5,063 nt of DNA from Chloroflexota bacterium. Lineage in GTDB: Bacteria > Chloroflexota > Dehalococcoidia > GIF9 > UBA5629. The stretch lies in assembly GCA_026389655.1 (NCBI GenBank), contig JAPLHL010000251.1, forward strand, positions 1 to 5,063, read 5' to 3'. Below, piece by piece: positions 1-5,063 of this stretch (its first letter is position 1; each line of letters starts with the position of its first letter). Under the pieces are notes generated by a model. That model had not been told where the DNA came from. It saw only the letters and a list, made by a program, of their open reading frames with translations, and did no database searches. Made by a program: the position numbers and the translations under genes.

Positions 1-231
1 GCAGTCACCGAGGGCGTCCCAGTTCATTCCAAAATATTCAGGGAAATTAAGTGCACGAGCAACTTTCTTTAACAAATCTGCTTTACCTGTTACTTTTTTC
101 AGATCAACATGAAATAATTCGAGCCCATATTCTGCTGCTGCCTTCTTAACCATGCCAATATTTGTATCGGGATTGGCAATATATACACCCGAATTCAAAT
201 AAGAACGAAATAGGTCCACCCAATCATCCAT
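1..231 (-). CDS. Barstar-family ribonuclease inhibitor (C-terminus cut by window edge)
   Basis: The 77 visible residues read from ATG at 231 down to the window edge without a stop. Residues 38-77 match the barstar fold: a first strand (LELFHVDL), a helix (KADLLKKVARAL), then FPEYFGMNWDALGDC. Asp72 and Asp76 fall where Asp35 and Asp39 of Bacillus barstar plug the barnase active site (family knowledge). About 37 extra N-terminal residues precede the core, which occurs in other bacterial barstar-like proteins. The start lies 3 bases after the stop of the ribonuclease gene and has a good Shine-Dalgarno inside that gene's last codons, so the two are very probably co-translated. Inferred role: cytoplasmic inhibitor protecting the cell from the upstream RNase before or during export. 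The missing C-terminus is outside the window, so intactness cannot be judged. Confidence 0.9.
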   Translation of the reverse strand, partial: MDDWVDLFRSYLNSGVYIANPDTNIGMVKKAAAEYGLELFHVDLKKVTGKADLLKKVARALNFPEYFGMNWDALGDC

Positions 232-234
232 GCC

Positions 235-696
235 TTACTCCTTTATTAATTTGAAAGATATGTAATGATCATTGGTATAGTAATATTCACCTTTCACTCC
301 TGCAATTATACGGCGCGCTCCTCGGTCGGATGATCCCGGTGTTATAACTGTGTATTCATGATAATATCCATTCGATTGTTTGGGCAGCAGTCCCTCATAA
401 TTGCTGAAAACAGCACCATCTTTGGAGTAAGGGAACGGCCCTCCATGCTTGATTAGCTGTAGGATTGTCCTGCCTTCAGGCGGCAAATCGGCAACATTGA
501 TTACTCTTAAATTGGAATTGGTATCAGCCTGGTTCGTGGAGCTTGTTTGAGCGTCTTGCCCTGAATCAGTGGATGCCGGCGTACCATTCAGTAAAGAGCT
601 ACAGCCACCCGCCAGGTTGAAGACAAATAACAACCCTGCGAAGATAACTAAATACAGTATTAACTGTTTCCAGTAGGCTGGCTTTATCTTATTCAT
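235..696 (-). CDS. Membrane-tethered guanyl-specific ribonuclease (RNase Sa / barnase class)
   Basis: This 153-residue protein has an N-terminal hydrophobic segment (about 11-29) ending in a lipobox-like LAGGC with Cys32. A Ser/Thr/Asp/Gln-rich linker follows (about 38-62), then a microbial RNase domain (about 65-153). The domain closely resembles Streptomyces RNase Sa, including LPPEG, GGPFPYSKDG, GYYHEYTVITPG and DRGARRI. By alignment from memory, Glu114, Arg125, Arg129 and His144 correspond to RNase Sa Glu54, Arg65, Arg69 and His85, so the active site looks complete. The loop before the histidine is one residue shorter. The two cysteines of the RNase Sa disulfide are absent. The enzyme should cleave single-stranded RNA after guanosine. 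Export as a lipoprotein is predicted; a plain membrane anchor is the alternative, since the residue at -3 is Ala rather than Leu. A barstar gene follows at once. No convincing Shine-Dalgarno precedes the ATG, so translation may be weak. Confidence 0.92.
   Translation of the reverse strand: MNKIKPAYWKQLILYLVIFAGLLFVFNLAGGCSSLLNGTPASTDSGQDAQTSSTNQADTNSNLRVINVADLPPEGRTILQLIKHGGPFPYSKDGAVFSNYEGLLPKQSNGYYHEYTVITPGSSDRGARRIIAGVKGEYYYTNDHYISFKLIKE
238..244 (-). promoter_or_regulatory. RBS of the barstar gene inside the RNase 3' end
   Basis: On the minus strand AAAGGAG lies 6 bases before the ATG at 231. It overlaps the last sense codons of the ribonuclease gene, whose TAA lies inside the spacer. 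This fixes the inhibitor start and indicates translational coupling. Confidence 0.8.
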
Positions 697-726
697 AGCT
701 ATTTATAAATAATTAACTCTTCTACC

Positions 727-755
727 GTTATATATTCCCGGGTAAGTATCAACAA
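727..755 (-). promoter_or_regulatory. Candidate promoter of the RNase-barstar pair
   Basis: On the minus strand TTGTTG (755-750) and TATAAC (732-727) are separated by 17 bases, about 30 bases upstream of the RNase ATG. Both boxes match a housekeeping sigma consensus at four or five of six positions. The region is AT-rich, so chance matches are likely; this is a proposal only. Confidence 0.4.
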
Positions 756-927
756 TATTTTTGTTCTTTAAGTGTAATTTACCAGGGATATTTTTGTAAA
801 AGGATAATCTGCAAGCATAATCATATTAAACTAATGCTTGAGACGACCTGCGATAAGGCGCACATGCTTTTCATATGACTGATATACGATCGATTACGGC
901 TGTTATCACGTCCATGCTTTCCTCATA

Positions 928-958
928 TTAATTTACCGTAAATTAACGCCAAATTAAC
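928..958. promoter_or_regulatory. Operator-like 19-bp palindrome plus repeated half-site
   Basis: TTAATTTAC (928-936) and GTAAATTAA (938-946) are perfect inverted repeats around one central base. The right arm's AAATTAAC (940-947) recurs at 951-958, one helical turn (11 bases) downstream. Such symmetry upstream of a -10-like TATACT suggests binding of a dimeric regulator, possibly cooperatively with a third half-site. The regulator is unknown, and AT-rich sequence raises the chance background. Confidence 0.45.
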
Positions 959-980
959 CCGCTATTTACTGCAATATACT
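954..980 (+). promoter_or_regulatory. Weak candidate promoter of the DUF4157 gene
   Basis: TATACT at 975-980 is a good -10 match, 56 bases before the start codon. The only -35-like element is TTAACC at 954-959 with a short 15-base spacer, overlapping the repeated half-site. A poor -35 would fit an activator-dependent promoter, but this is a guess. Confidence 0.3.
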
Positions 981-1022
981 ATCCTGATATGCGTGGAAGG
1001 CTGATATCCATCAGAATATTGT

Positions 1023-1028
1023 GAGGAG
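1023..1028 (+). promoter_or_regulatory. RBS of the DUF4157 gene
   Basis: GAGGAG lies 8 bases before the ATG at 1037 and supports this start. Confidence 0.75.
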
Positions 1029-1036
1029 TATCGGAT

Positions 1037-2107
1037 ATGGCAAAGCGCAAATCGGTCAAAATATCAGAGCATGACAAGCAGCATGTAAACCAAACGACGA
1101 CGCAGGCGCCAGTCATTCAGGAAGGTATTGAGCAAGAACAAACCGAGGGCCATTCCATTGATCAGGCGATACTGGGGCTTGAACAGACTTACGGCAACAA
1201 ATATGTTCAAAGACTTGTTGAATCCCAGAAAGAAACCAAGCTGCGTCATGAGATATCGGGCAAAATAGAAGCCCAGCGTGGTACAGGAAAGCCTCTTGAT
1301 ACCCATATCCAATCTGCGATGGAAGAACGTTTTGATAACGATTTTGACAAGGTCAGGATTCATACCGATGCTAAAGCCAATGAACTATCCCAGGAACTGG
1401 GAGCAGCGGCTTTTACCACCGGTCAAGATATTTTCTTCAAAGAAGGCGCTTATGAACCAGGCAACTGCGATGGGACAAGGCTCATAGCGCATGAGTTGGG
1501 TCATGTAGTTGAAGGAGTAAGCGAAAAAGCAATTGCCTGCTGGAAACTGCAGGGCCACAGCGACCTGACGGACCAAACGATGTATGAGCCTGAGTTCATT
1601 GACGTTTTCCCCATCCCGGCAATAGAACTCATTAAAAGCACATCCAAAAACCTTGATTTAACCTTCGTGAATATTGTAGATTCACTGGGTATGAAGCTGA
1701 AAATGGGAAGGATAGAGCGGGAAATCCCAAACCACGGAGAAGGGGGAGCTTACCAGTACCCGGGAGAAGAAATCAATATGGCCCGCCAGGAAGAGTATTT
1801 GAACAAAGCGATCTCCCAAGCCAATGCAGGCGATATCTACGGTGCACTGGTTACACTGGGCAATGCCCTCCATGTAGCCCAGGACCGGGGCGCCCACGGT
1901 GAAGGTAATCCCGGATACGGCCATGACCCAGACTGCTATAAATCGGTCGACGAAGGCGGCCGTGGTGAAGACTGGAACCCGGATGATCCAAGCAAAAATA
2001 CCGAAGGCTGGGATTATGCAATACTGAAATCCGAAGGCGTCCTGGGCAATTTCCTATTTGCATTGAGTGCAGAAGCGCGGCAGCTGCTGCAGGACTTTAC
2101 GGGCTGA
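1037..2107 (+). CDS. DUF4157 protein with zinc phospholipase C-like C-terminus, probable eCIS effector
   Basis: This 356-residue protein has no signal peptide. Residues 1-40 are polar and look disordered. Residues 43-62 carry the LEQTYGNKYVQRL motif that often precedes DUF4157. DUF4157 spans about 80-160: KPLD, a helix with MEERFDNDFDKVRIHTDAKA, then AAAFTTGQDIFF and LIAHELGHVVEG. The HExxH (152-156) is intact and predicts a metallopeptidase-like zinc site. Residues about 168-345 resemble the zinc-dependent phospholipase C / HET-C-like all-helical fold: WKLQGHSDLT (169-178), His233, then LGNALHVAQDRGAHGEG (274-290) with His279, Asp283, His287 and later His296. That spacing recalls the metal-binding helix of Bacillus cereus PLC (His118, Asp122, His128). 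DUF4157 is known to be enriched in eCIS cargo proteins, so the inferred role is delivery of a membrane-active hydrolase. Substrate and the exact fold assignment are uncertain; a HET-C-like or nuclease P1-like activity is possible. It converges with the eCIS operon and has its own terminator. Confidence 0.85.
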   Translation: MAKRKSVKISEHDKQHVNQTTTQAPVIQEGIEQEQTEGHSIDQAILGLEQTYGNKYVQRLVESQKETKLRHEISGKIEAQRGTGKPLDTHIQSAMEERFDNDFDKVRIHTDAKANELSQELGAAAFTTGQDIFFKEGAYEPGNCDGTRLIAHELGHVVEGVSEKAIACWKLQGHSDLTDQTMYEPEFIDVFPIPAIELIKSTSKNLDLTFVNIVDSLGMKLKMGRIEREIPNHGEGGAYQYPGEEINMARQEEYLNKAISQANAGDIYGALVTLGNALHVAQDRGAHGEGNPGYGHDPDCYKSVDEGGRGEDWNPDDPSKNTEGWDYAILKSEGVLGNFLFALSAEARQLLQDFTG

Positions 2108-2129
2108 AGGATATAGTTTACAACTCATC

Positions 2130-2169
2130 AAACACCGCCACAGTATGATACATGTGACGGTGTTTTTTT
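2130..2169 (+). terminator. Intrinsic terminator after the DUF4157 gene
   Basis: AAACACCG...CACA pairs with TGTG...CGGTGTTT: an 8-bp lower stem (2130-2137 with 2158-2165), one C/A mismatch, then 4 bp (2139-2142 with 2153-2156) and a 10-base loop. Seven T residues (2163-2169) overlap the 3' arm. It begins 22 bases after the stop codon. The opposite strand lacks a comparable U-tract, so it should act mainly on plus-strand transcripts. Confidence 0.88.
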
Positions 2170-2181
2170 ATTGTCTTGATG

Positions 2182-2194
2182 CCAGAGTCTCTGG
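2182..2194. repeat. Short perfect palindrome in the convergent spacer
   Basis: CCAGAG-T-CTCTGG is a perfect 13-base palindrome between the converging gene ends, with a further CTCTG at 2204-2208. No U-tract follows on the minus strand, so a terminator for the eCIS operon is not supported. It may be a chance or mRNA 3'-end structure. Confidence 0.3.
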
Positions 2195-2225
2195 TTCGAC
2201 GGGCTCTGACAGATAAAGCGCCTTA

Positions 2226-2678
2226 TTATTTCGCAGTCAGGGTCTTCAATTTGTCAGAGACGTAGCTCATTAGGGCAATGGCCTTCTTGTTCTGGTCCTG
2301 CCCCGGTGTTGCGGATATATAGGACTTCCACATGGTAGTTAATGTGACGTCATCGGCATTAGATATCTTGGCATCCATGTCCGCTATCCATTTGGCGACC
2401 TCACCTTTCATATATCCGTATTTACTTGGCTCTCCCCCGAGCACCCTCCATACGTCAATACAGCGGTCGTTTATCTCGGCATAGATAGCGACCTTGGCAT
2501 TGCCGGTACCCTGCGCCTTGAGTGTTTCAAGTTCTGCCTTTGTTGTCTGCAATTCGGTCTTCATGGCATTGTAATCAGCCTCTGACACTCCCGTTGCGCA
2601 TCCTGCTGTAAAAAACGGTATGGTCATTAATACAACCACCACCGCCAGTGCAATTCCTGTAAAAACACTGTTTTTCAT
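2226..2678 (-). CDS. Small predicted lipoprotein with coiled coil, function unknown
   Basis: This 150-residue protein begins with Lys3, a long hydrophobic stretch (about 6-24) and a lipobox-like FTAGC with Cys27, predicting export and lipid anchoring. Residues about 33-56 form a heptad-like, Glu/Lys-rich helix (EADYNAMKTELQTTKAELET), a short coiled coil seen after the anchor of many bacterial lipoproteins. The rest (60-150) looks alpha-helical and has one further cysteine, Cys73. I do not recognise the domain. The start is supported by AAAGGGGG with 7 bases to the ATG. It lies 52 bases after the Ig/TM gene on the same strand and is the last gene of the apparent eCIS operon. An envelope role alongside that membrane protein is possible from position alone. 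It could equally be an unrelated gene. Confidence 0.8.
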   Translation of the reverse strand: MKNSVFTGIALAVVVVLMTIPFFTAGCATGVSEADYNAMKTELQTTKAELETLKAQGTGNAKVAIYAEINDRCIDVWRVLGGEPSKYGYMKGEVAKWIADMDAKISNADDVTLTTMWKSYISATPGQDQNKKAIALMSYVSDKLKTLTAK

Positions 2679-2730
2679 TTAAAAACCCCCTTTCATAACC
2701 CCTTGTTAAATTAAGGCAGATAATCTCTCT

Positions 2731-4152
2731 TTATGGTTTAAGCTTCTCAAAGATAGATGTGTTGACTTTTAAGTCGTACCAGGGCATGACCCATGCGCTT
2801 TTCTCAATCGTAAAGTTAGAGTTGCTGGTATCGGAGGATAATTCCTTTTTACTGCTGTCATAAGCCACGATCTTGACTTTGCAGGCCGTAGCTGCAGTAT
2901 TGGGAACCGTCCACTCATATTGCAAGCTGTTAGGCTGGTCAGGTTGAATGAGGGTCCAGGCCGAACCGCCATTGGTAGAGTAATAGAGATTCACCGTGGC
3001 AATGCCGGAGCCAACTGCGGTCCACGTAATATTCACCTTACTGCCTCCCGATAGCTTAACAGTATTGGATGGATACGTAAGAGTAACAGACGGTTTTGTG
3101 GCCGGGGGAGAAACGCTGAATCTATTTGCGCTAATATCTTTTGCCACCGTTTTATTGTCTTTATCGAGTGCAGTTATCCTGATCAAACAATCACCTGATG
3201 CAACAGGGTATGCATCTATGAGCCAGGGGAAAACACCATCGTTTTTTCCATTCTGTTCGAGAGGATTCCAATTTAAACCGCCATCACGTGACAGCTCTAT
3301 TTTAACTGCCGTAATACTGGAACCTCTGGTTGTCCAACTTACAGTATGAGTGGACCCGGATATCCAAGCCTCTCCTCCCCTGGGAGAGATGACGGTAACC
3401 ATCGGTTCAAAGAACAGTTTCCATACAATAAAAGCGCCGACGGCCAATAGCAGCAGCACCAGTAGAACAATCAATATCCACCACGGGAAACCTTTTTTCG
3501 GGTATTCGAGCTGGCCGTTAAGCACCTTACTTTCACGTTGAGGTTGCTTTGTATCGGAAGGCGTGCTGGTAACCTGGAAGTTATACAGCTTCTTCCATTC
3601 ACCCTTGCCTTTAGGTTTCACATCCAACTTGGCCCTGGCTGAGCCTCCGCCCGGCACGGTAACCGTCGACTGGCTGAACTGAAATGCCAGCGCCTCTTCG
3701 GGGTCCTTGGCTTCCAGCACTATTACCGCATCGGTGTTGCCGAGGTTGTTGATCTTGATATTATATGTACCGCTTTTACCCGTTACCTTGGATGGTGTCA
3801 TCTCGATATCCCAGAGAATGAAACCTTTAAGAATAAGCAGGGCTTCAACGGTAGTAAAATCCTGGGGGTCGGCCTTTGAGGTTGCCTTGATCCTGAATGA
3901 GTAGCCTCCGGCCCGCGCCTCGGCCTCCTTAGGCGGGTGGACAGATATTTTTGCTTCGCCCTGATCATTGGGGAAAAGGGAAAAAGTCGGTACTGATATA
4001 TTCCACCACGTGGGGTCAAGCCCTTCGATGGAAATAATATAGTGGTCGACAATCTGGCTAAGGTTCCGTACAGTGAGGGAAATCTCTGCAGAGCTTCCCG
4101 CAGCAACCTCCAGCCGAGTCGTACCGAGTATGACACCGATATTAGCTGACAT
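2731..4152 (-). CDS. Single-pass membrane protein with Ig-like domains on both sides, eCIS-associated
   Basis: This 473-residue protein (start at 4152) has no signal peptide. Residues about 4-108 and 109-217 are two beta-rich Ig-like domains resembling the NEW3/COG1470-type fold (TTRLEVAAGSSAEISLTVRN; then SGTYNIKINNLGNTDAVIVL). A strong membrane helix follows at about 223-247 (WWILIVLLVLLLLAVGAFIV), preceded by a basic KK and a Lys-rich segment. Two tandem Ig-like repeats of the Kre9/Knh1-like type follow, about 250-348 and 355-448, sharing the pattern VxxxxPxxG..SGSxxxxxWT...V.I.LS.DGG..W and ending in (S/N)xFxxxxxxx. The positive-inside rule suggests N-terminus in, C-terminus out. The gene sits after the J- and I-like baseplate genes, where P2 has its tail fibre. 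Inferred role: membrane docking or adhesion for the eCIS, exact job unknown. The 475-residue form from ATG 4158 is less likely. Confidence 0.82.
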   Translation of the reverse strand: MSANIGVILGTTRLEVAAGSSAEISLTVRNLSQIVDHYIISIEGLDPTWWNISVPTFSLFPNDQGEAKISVHPPKEAEARAGGYSFRIKATSKADPQDFTTVEALLILKGFILWDIEMTPSKVTGKSGTYNIKINNLGNTDAVIVLEAKDPEEALAFQFSQSTVTVPGGGSARAKLDVKPKGKGEWKKLYNFQVTSTPSDTKQPQRESKVLNGQLEYPKKGFPWWILIVLLVLLLLAVGAFIVWKLFFEPMVTVISPRGGEAWISGSTHTVSWTTRGSSITAVKIELSRDGGLNWNPLEQNGKNDGVFPWLIDAYPVASGDCLIRITALDKDNKTVAKDISANRFSVSPPATKPSVTLTYPSNTVKLSGGSKVNITWTAVGSGIATVNLYYSTNGGSAWTLIQPDQPNSLQYEWTVPNTAATACKVKIVAYDSSKKELSSDTSNSNFTIEKSAWVMPWYDLKVNTSIFEKLKP

Positions 4153-4160
4153 GGCCATAT

Positions 4161-4167
4161 CCTCCCC
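4161..4167 (-). promoter_or_regulatory. RBS deciding the start of the Ig/TM gene
   Basis: On the minus strand GGGGAGG ends at 4161. The ATG at 4158 is only 2 bases away, too close, whereas the in-frame ATG at 4152 is at the usual 8 bases. This favours a start at 4152, two residues shorter than the longest reading frame. Confidence 0.75.
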
Positions 4168-4202
4168 AGTTTAGAGTGTGTCCCTGCTTATATAGTAGAT
4201 AT

Positions 4203-4778
4203 TCAGGCATTCATTTTCAAGATGTATATTGTATGCGCAGGTTTCTGTGATTCAATAATAGCCTTAACAATTTCCGGATCGATAGTGCCCTTAACCGTAC
4301 CTTCAATTTCAACAATAAACTGATGCGGCTCCAGCCCGGCAGATGCCGCCTGAGATTTTACAGATGCCCCTCCACCCTTGCTGAATATTGAAGGTTCGGT
4401 GATCTGCGGAACTACACCGGTATATATCCTTAAATACTCCATCAGGCCCAATTTGGTCCCGCGCCAGCGGTAAAGCTCAACTGCAGAGGCCAGCAGCTGC
4501 CGCCTGCGCTCTTCCGGCCACCTTTCATCCATGATGGTACCCACCCAGGTGGAAAGCCATGGCAAAAAGGACTCATCAGTTATAGCCGGATCAAAACGGA
4601 AATACATCTTATCCACTATAGATTCGATGGGCTGCATGATATCCTCAAATATGTGTAAGAACCGGGCGGTGAAATCATCATCACGATACATGGCCGGCAA
4701 ATAGTCCATAAAGCTGCGGTTCCCGTTTTCCTGCTTGATTGCCGTATTCATAACATTCTCCCTATAACCGATACCCAT
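4203..4778 (-). CDS. P2 gpI-like phage tail / eCIS baseplate protein
   Basis: This 191-residue protein matches the phage tail protein I family (Tail_P2_I / TIGR02242 type). Key segments are YLPAMYRDDDF (26-36), FEDIMQPIESIVDKM (44-58), DPAITDESFLPWLSTWVG (63-80), RWPEERRRQLLASAVELYRWRG spread over 86-107, TKLGLMEYLRIYTG (108-121), and a C-terminal beta strand and helix ending in ESQKPAHTIYILKM. In contractile tails the protein joins the baseplate next to gpJ, linking wedge to fibre. The baseplate J-like gene ends 20 bases upstream, the same order as in P2. Two starts are possible: ATG 4778 with GAGG 4 bases away, or ATG 4751 (182 residues) with AGGGAG 6 bases away. The conserved domain starts after both, so neither can be excluded. 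A Gly/Ala/Ser-rich linker at about 134-148 separates the helical core from the C-terminal strand-helix part. Confidence 0.9.
   Translation of the reverse strand: MGIGYRENVMNTAIKQENGNRSFMDYLPAMYRDDDFTARFLHIFEDIMQPIESIVDKMYFRFDPAITDESFLPWLSTWVGTIMDERWPEERRRQLLASAVELYRWRGTKLGLMEYLRIYTGVVPQITEPSIFSKGGGASVKSQAASAGLEPHQFIVEIEGTVKGTIDPEIVKAIIESQKPAHTIYILKMNA
4758..4763 (-). promoter_or_regulatory. Possible internal RBS for a shorter gpI-like start
   Basis: AGGGAG lies 6 bases before the in-frame ATG at 4751, a better-spaced site than GAGG (4786-4783), which is 4 bases before the ATG at 4778. It would give a 182-residue protein. Confidence 0.4.
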
Positions 4779-4798
4779 TATTCCTCAAGAGCTATTAA

Positions 4799-5063
4799 TC
4801 AGGCAATTTCCACTGTGTGGCGGAAAGAGCAGGGTACAGTGTCAGGCGCAATAGGAACCTTAGCGACTGCCTCGCCTTTTTTATTGCCGTCCACGTCAAC
4901 AACCTGGAACTTGACATCCTCTACATAGTCTACACCGTTCAATCCCTGCAATGCCGAGAATACATCAGAATTATTGATTTCCCGGCCAAAGGGCCAGCCT
5001 GTATTATCCGGCCCCCCTGTTATGGGGTTAATAAACTGGTATAGCTTCTTTTCCACGACCTCC
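4799..5063 (-). CDS. Baseplate J-like protein, C-terminal fragment (5' part outside window)
   Basis: 87 residues are visible, and the frame is open to the window edge, so the GTG at 5056 is internal rather than a start; GGAGG is only 2 bases from it. The segment INPITGGPDNTGWPFGR, then DVFSALQGLNGVDYVEDVKF, is characteristic of the C-terminal end of putative baseplate assembly proteins (gpJ-like, the Afp12-type protein of eCIS). In that family this region closes the wedge protein of the baseplate. It is followed after 20 bases by the gpI-like gene, as in P2-type tails. Most of the protein, and its own start, lie beyond 5063, so completeness cannot be judged. Confidence 0.88.
   Translation of the reverse strand, partial: EVVEKKLYQFINPITGGPDNTGWPFGREINNSDVFSALQGLNGVDYVEDVKFQVVDVDGNKKGEAVAKVPIAPDTVPCSFRHTVEIA

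Larger units (their letters stand above)
697..1036. other. Divergent intergenic region
   Basis: This 340-base AT-rich spacer separates the divergently transcribed RNase and DUF4157 genes. It holds a candidate minus-strand promoter (727-755), a 19-bp palindrome with an extra half-site (928-958), a weak plus-strand promoter (954-980) and the DUF4157 gene's RBS (1023-1028). CTGATAT recurs at 879, 984 and 1001, and a small CTGAT/ATCAG hairpin can form at 1001-1014. I see no gene, tRNA or terminator in it, and nothing recognisable between about 780 and 920. Confidence 0.6.

Noticed and set aside
879..1007. Three CTGATAT copies in the divergent spacer as a CRISPR-like or regulatory repeat
   Set aside because: The unit is seven bases, spacing is irregular and the region is AT-rich, so chance is a sufficient explanation.
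1064..1363. 99-residue open frame on the minus strand under the DUF4157 gene
   Set aside because: It is antisense to a well-supported gene, has no recognisable domain and no convincing RBS; other open frames inside 1278-2063 are shadows for the same reason.
2182..2194. CCAGAG-T-CTCTGG as a terminator for the minus-strand operon
   Set aside because: No U-tract follows on the minus strand and the perfect arms leave only a one-base loop.
2996..3904. Plus-strand open frames at 2996-3349, 3350-3541 and 3707-3904
   Set aside because: They lie antisense to the Ig/TM gene, whose domain pattern is clear, and show no family resemblance.
3798..4136. 112-residue minus-strand open frame overlapping the Ig/TM gene in another frame
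   Set aside because: Arg/Pro/Leu-rich low-information translation, typical of an alternate-frame shadow.
4817..5044. Plus-strand open frame across the baseplate fragment
   Set aside because: It is antisense to the conserved gpJ-like C-terminus and has no domain support.
5054..5056. GTG as the start of an 85-residue protein with GGAGG just upstream
   Set aside because: The spacer is only 2 bases, the frame is open upstream to the window edge, and the sequence is the C-terminal end of a much larger known family.

Overview
The window looks like the edge of a bacterial extracellular contractile injection system (eCIS, a phage-tail-like machine) locus, with a small secreted-nuclease module beside it. 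The organism cannot be named with confidence. Base composition is moderate, Shine-Dalgarno sites are strong, there are lipoprotein-type signal sequences, and the eCIS proteins are of the environmental type. Together these suggest an anaerobic or environmental bacterium, perhaps Chloroflexota or Firmicutes-like; this is a weak inference from style.

Right side, minus strand, read from 5063 down to 2226: four genes lie head to tail with gaps of about 20 to 52 bases and are probably one operon that starts outside the window. They are (1) the C-terminal end of a baseplate J-like protein, (2) a P2 gpI-like tail/baseplate protein, (3) a 473-residue single-pass membrane protein with Ig-like domains on both sides of the membrane segment, and (4) a 150-residue predicted lipoprotein with a short coiled coil. 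The J then I order is that of P2-type tails. The slot where P2 carries its tail fibre is filled here by the membrane-spanning Ig protein.

Centre, plus strand, 1037-2107: a 356-residue protein joins an N-terminal DUF4157 region with an intact HELGH motif (typical of eCIS-associated cargo) to a C-terminal domain resembling zinc-dependent phospholipase C. It is the best effector candidate. It has its own strong RBS, ends at a clear intrinsic terminator and converges on the eCIS operon. A perfect 19-bp palindrome plus an extra half-site lies upstream.

Left side, minus strand, 696 to 1: a membrane-tethered guanyl-specific ribonuclease of the RNase Sa/barnase class, with all four catalytic positions present, is followed after 3 bases by a barstar-family inhibitor that runs off the window. 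The pair is translationally coupled and transcribed divergently from the DUF4157 gene.

Taken together, the window pairs an injection machine with a probable enzymatic cargo and an adjacent toxin-immunity style RNase/inhibitor pair. A functional link between the RNase pair and the eCIS is inference from proximity only.
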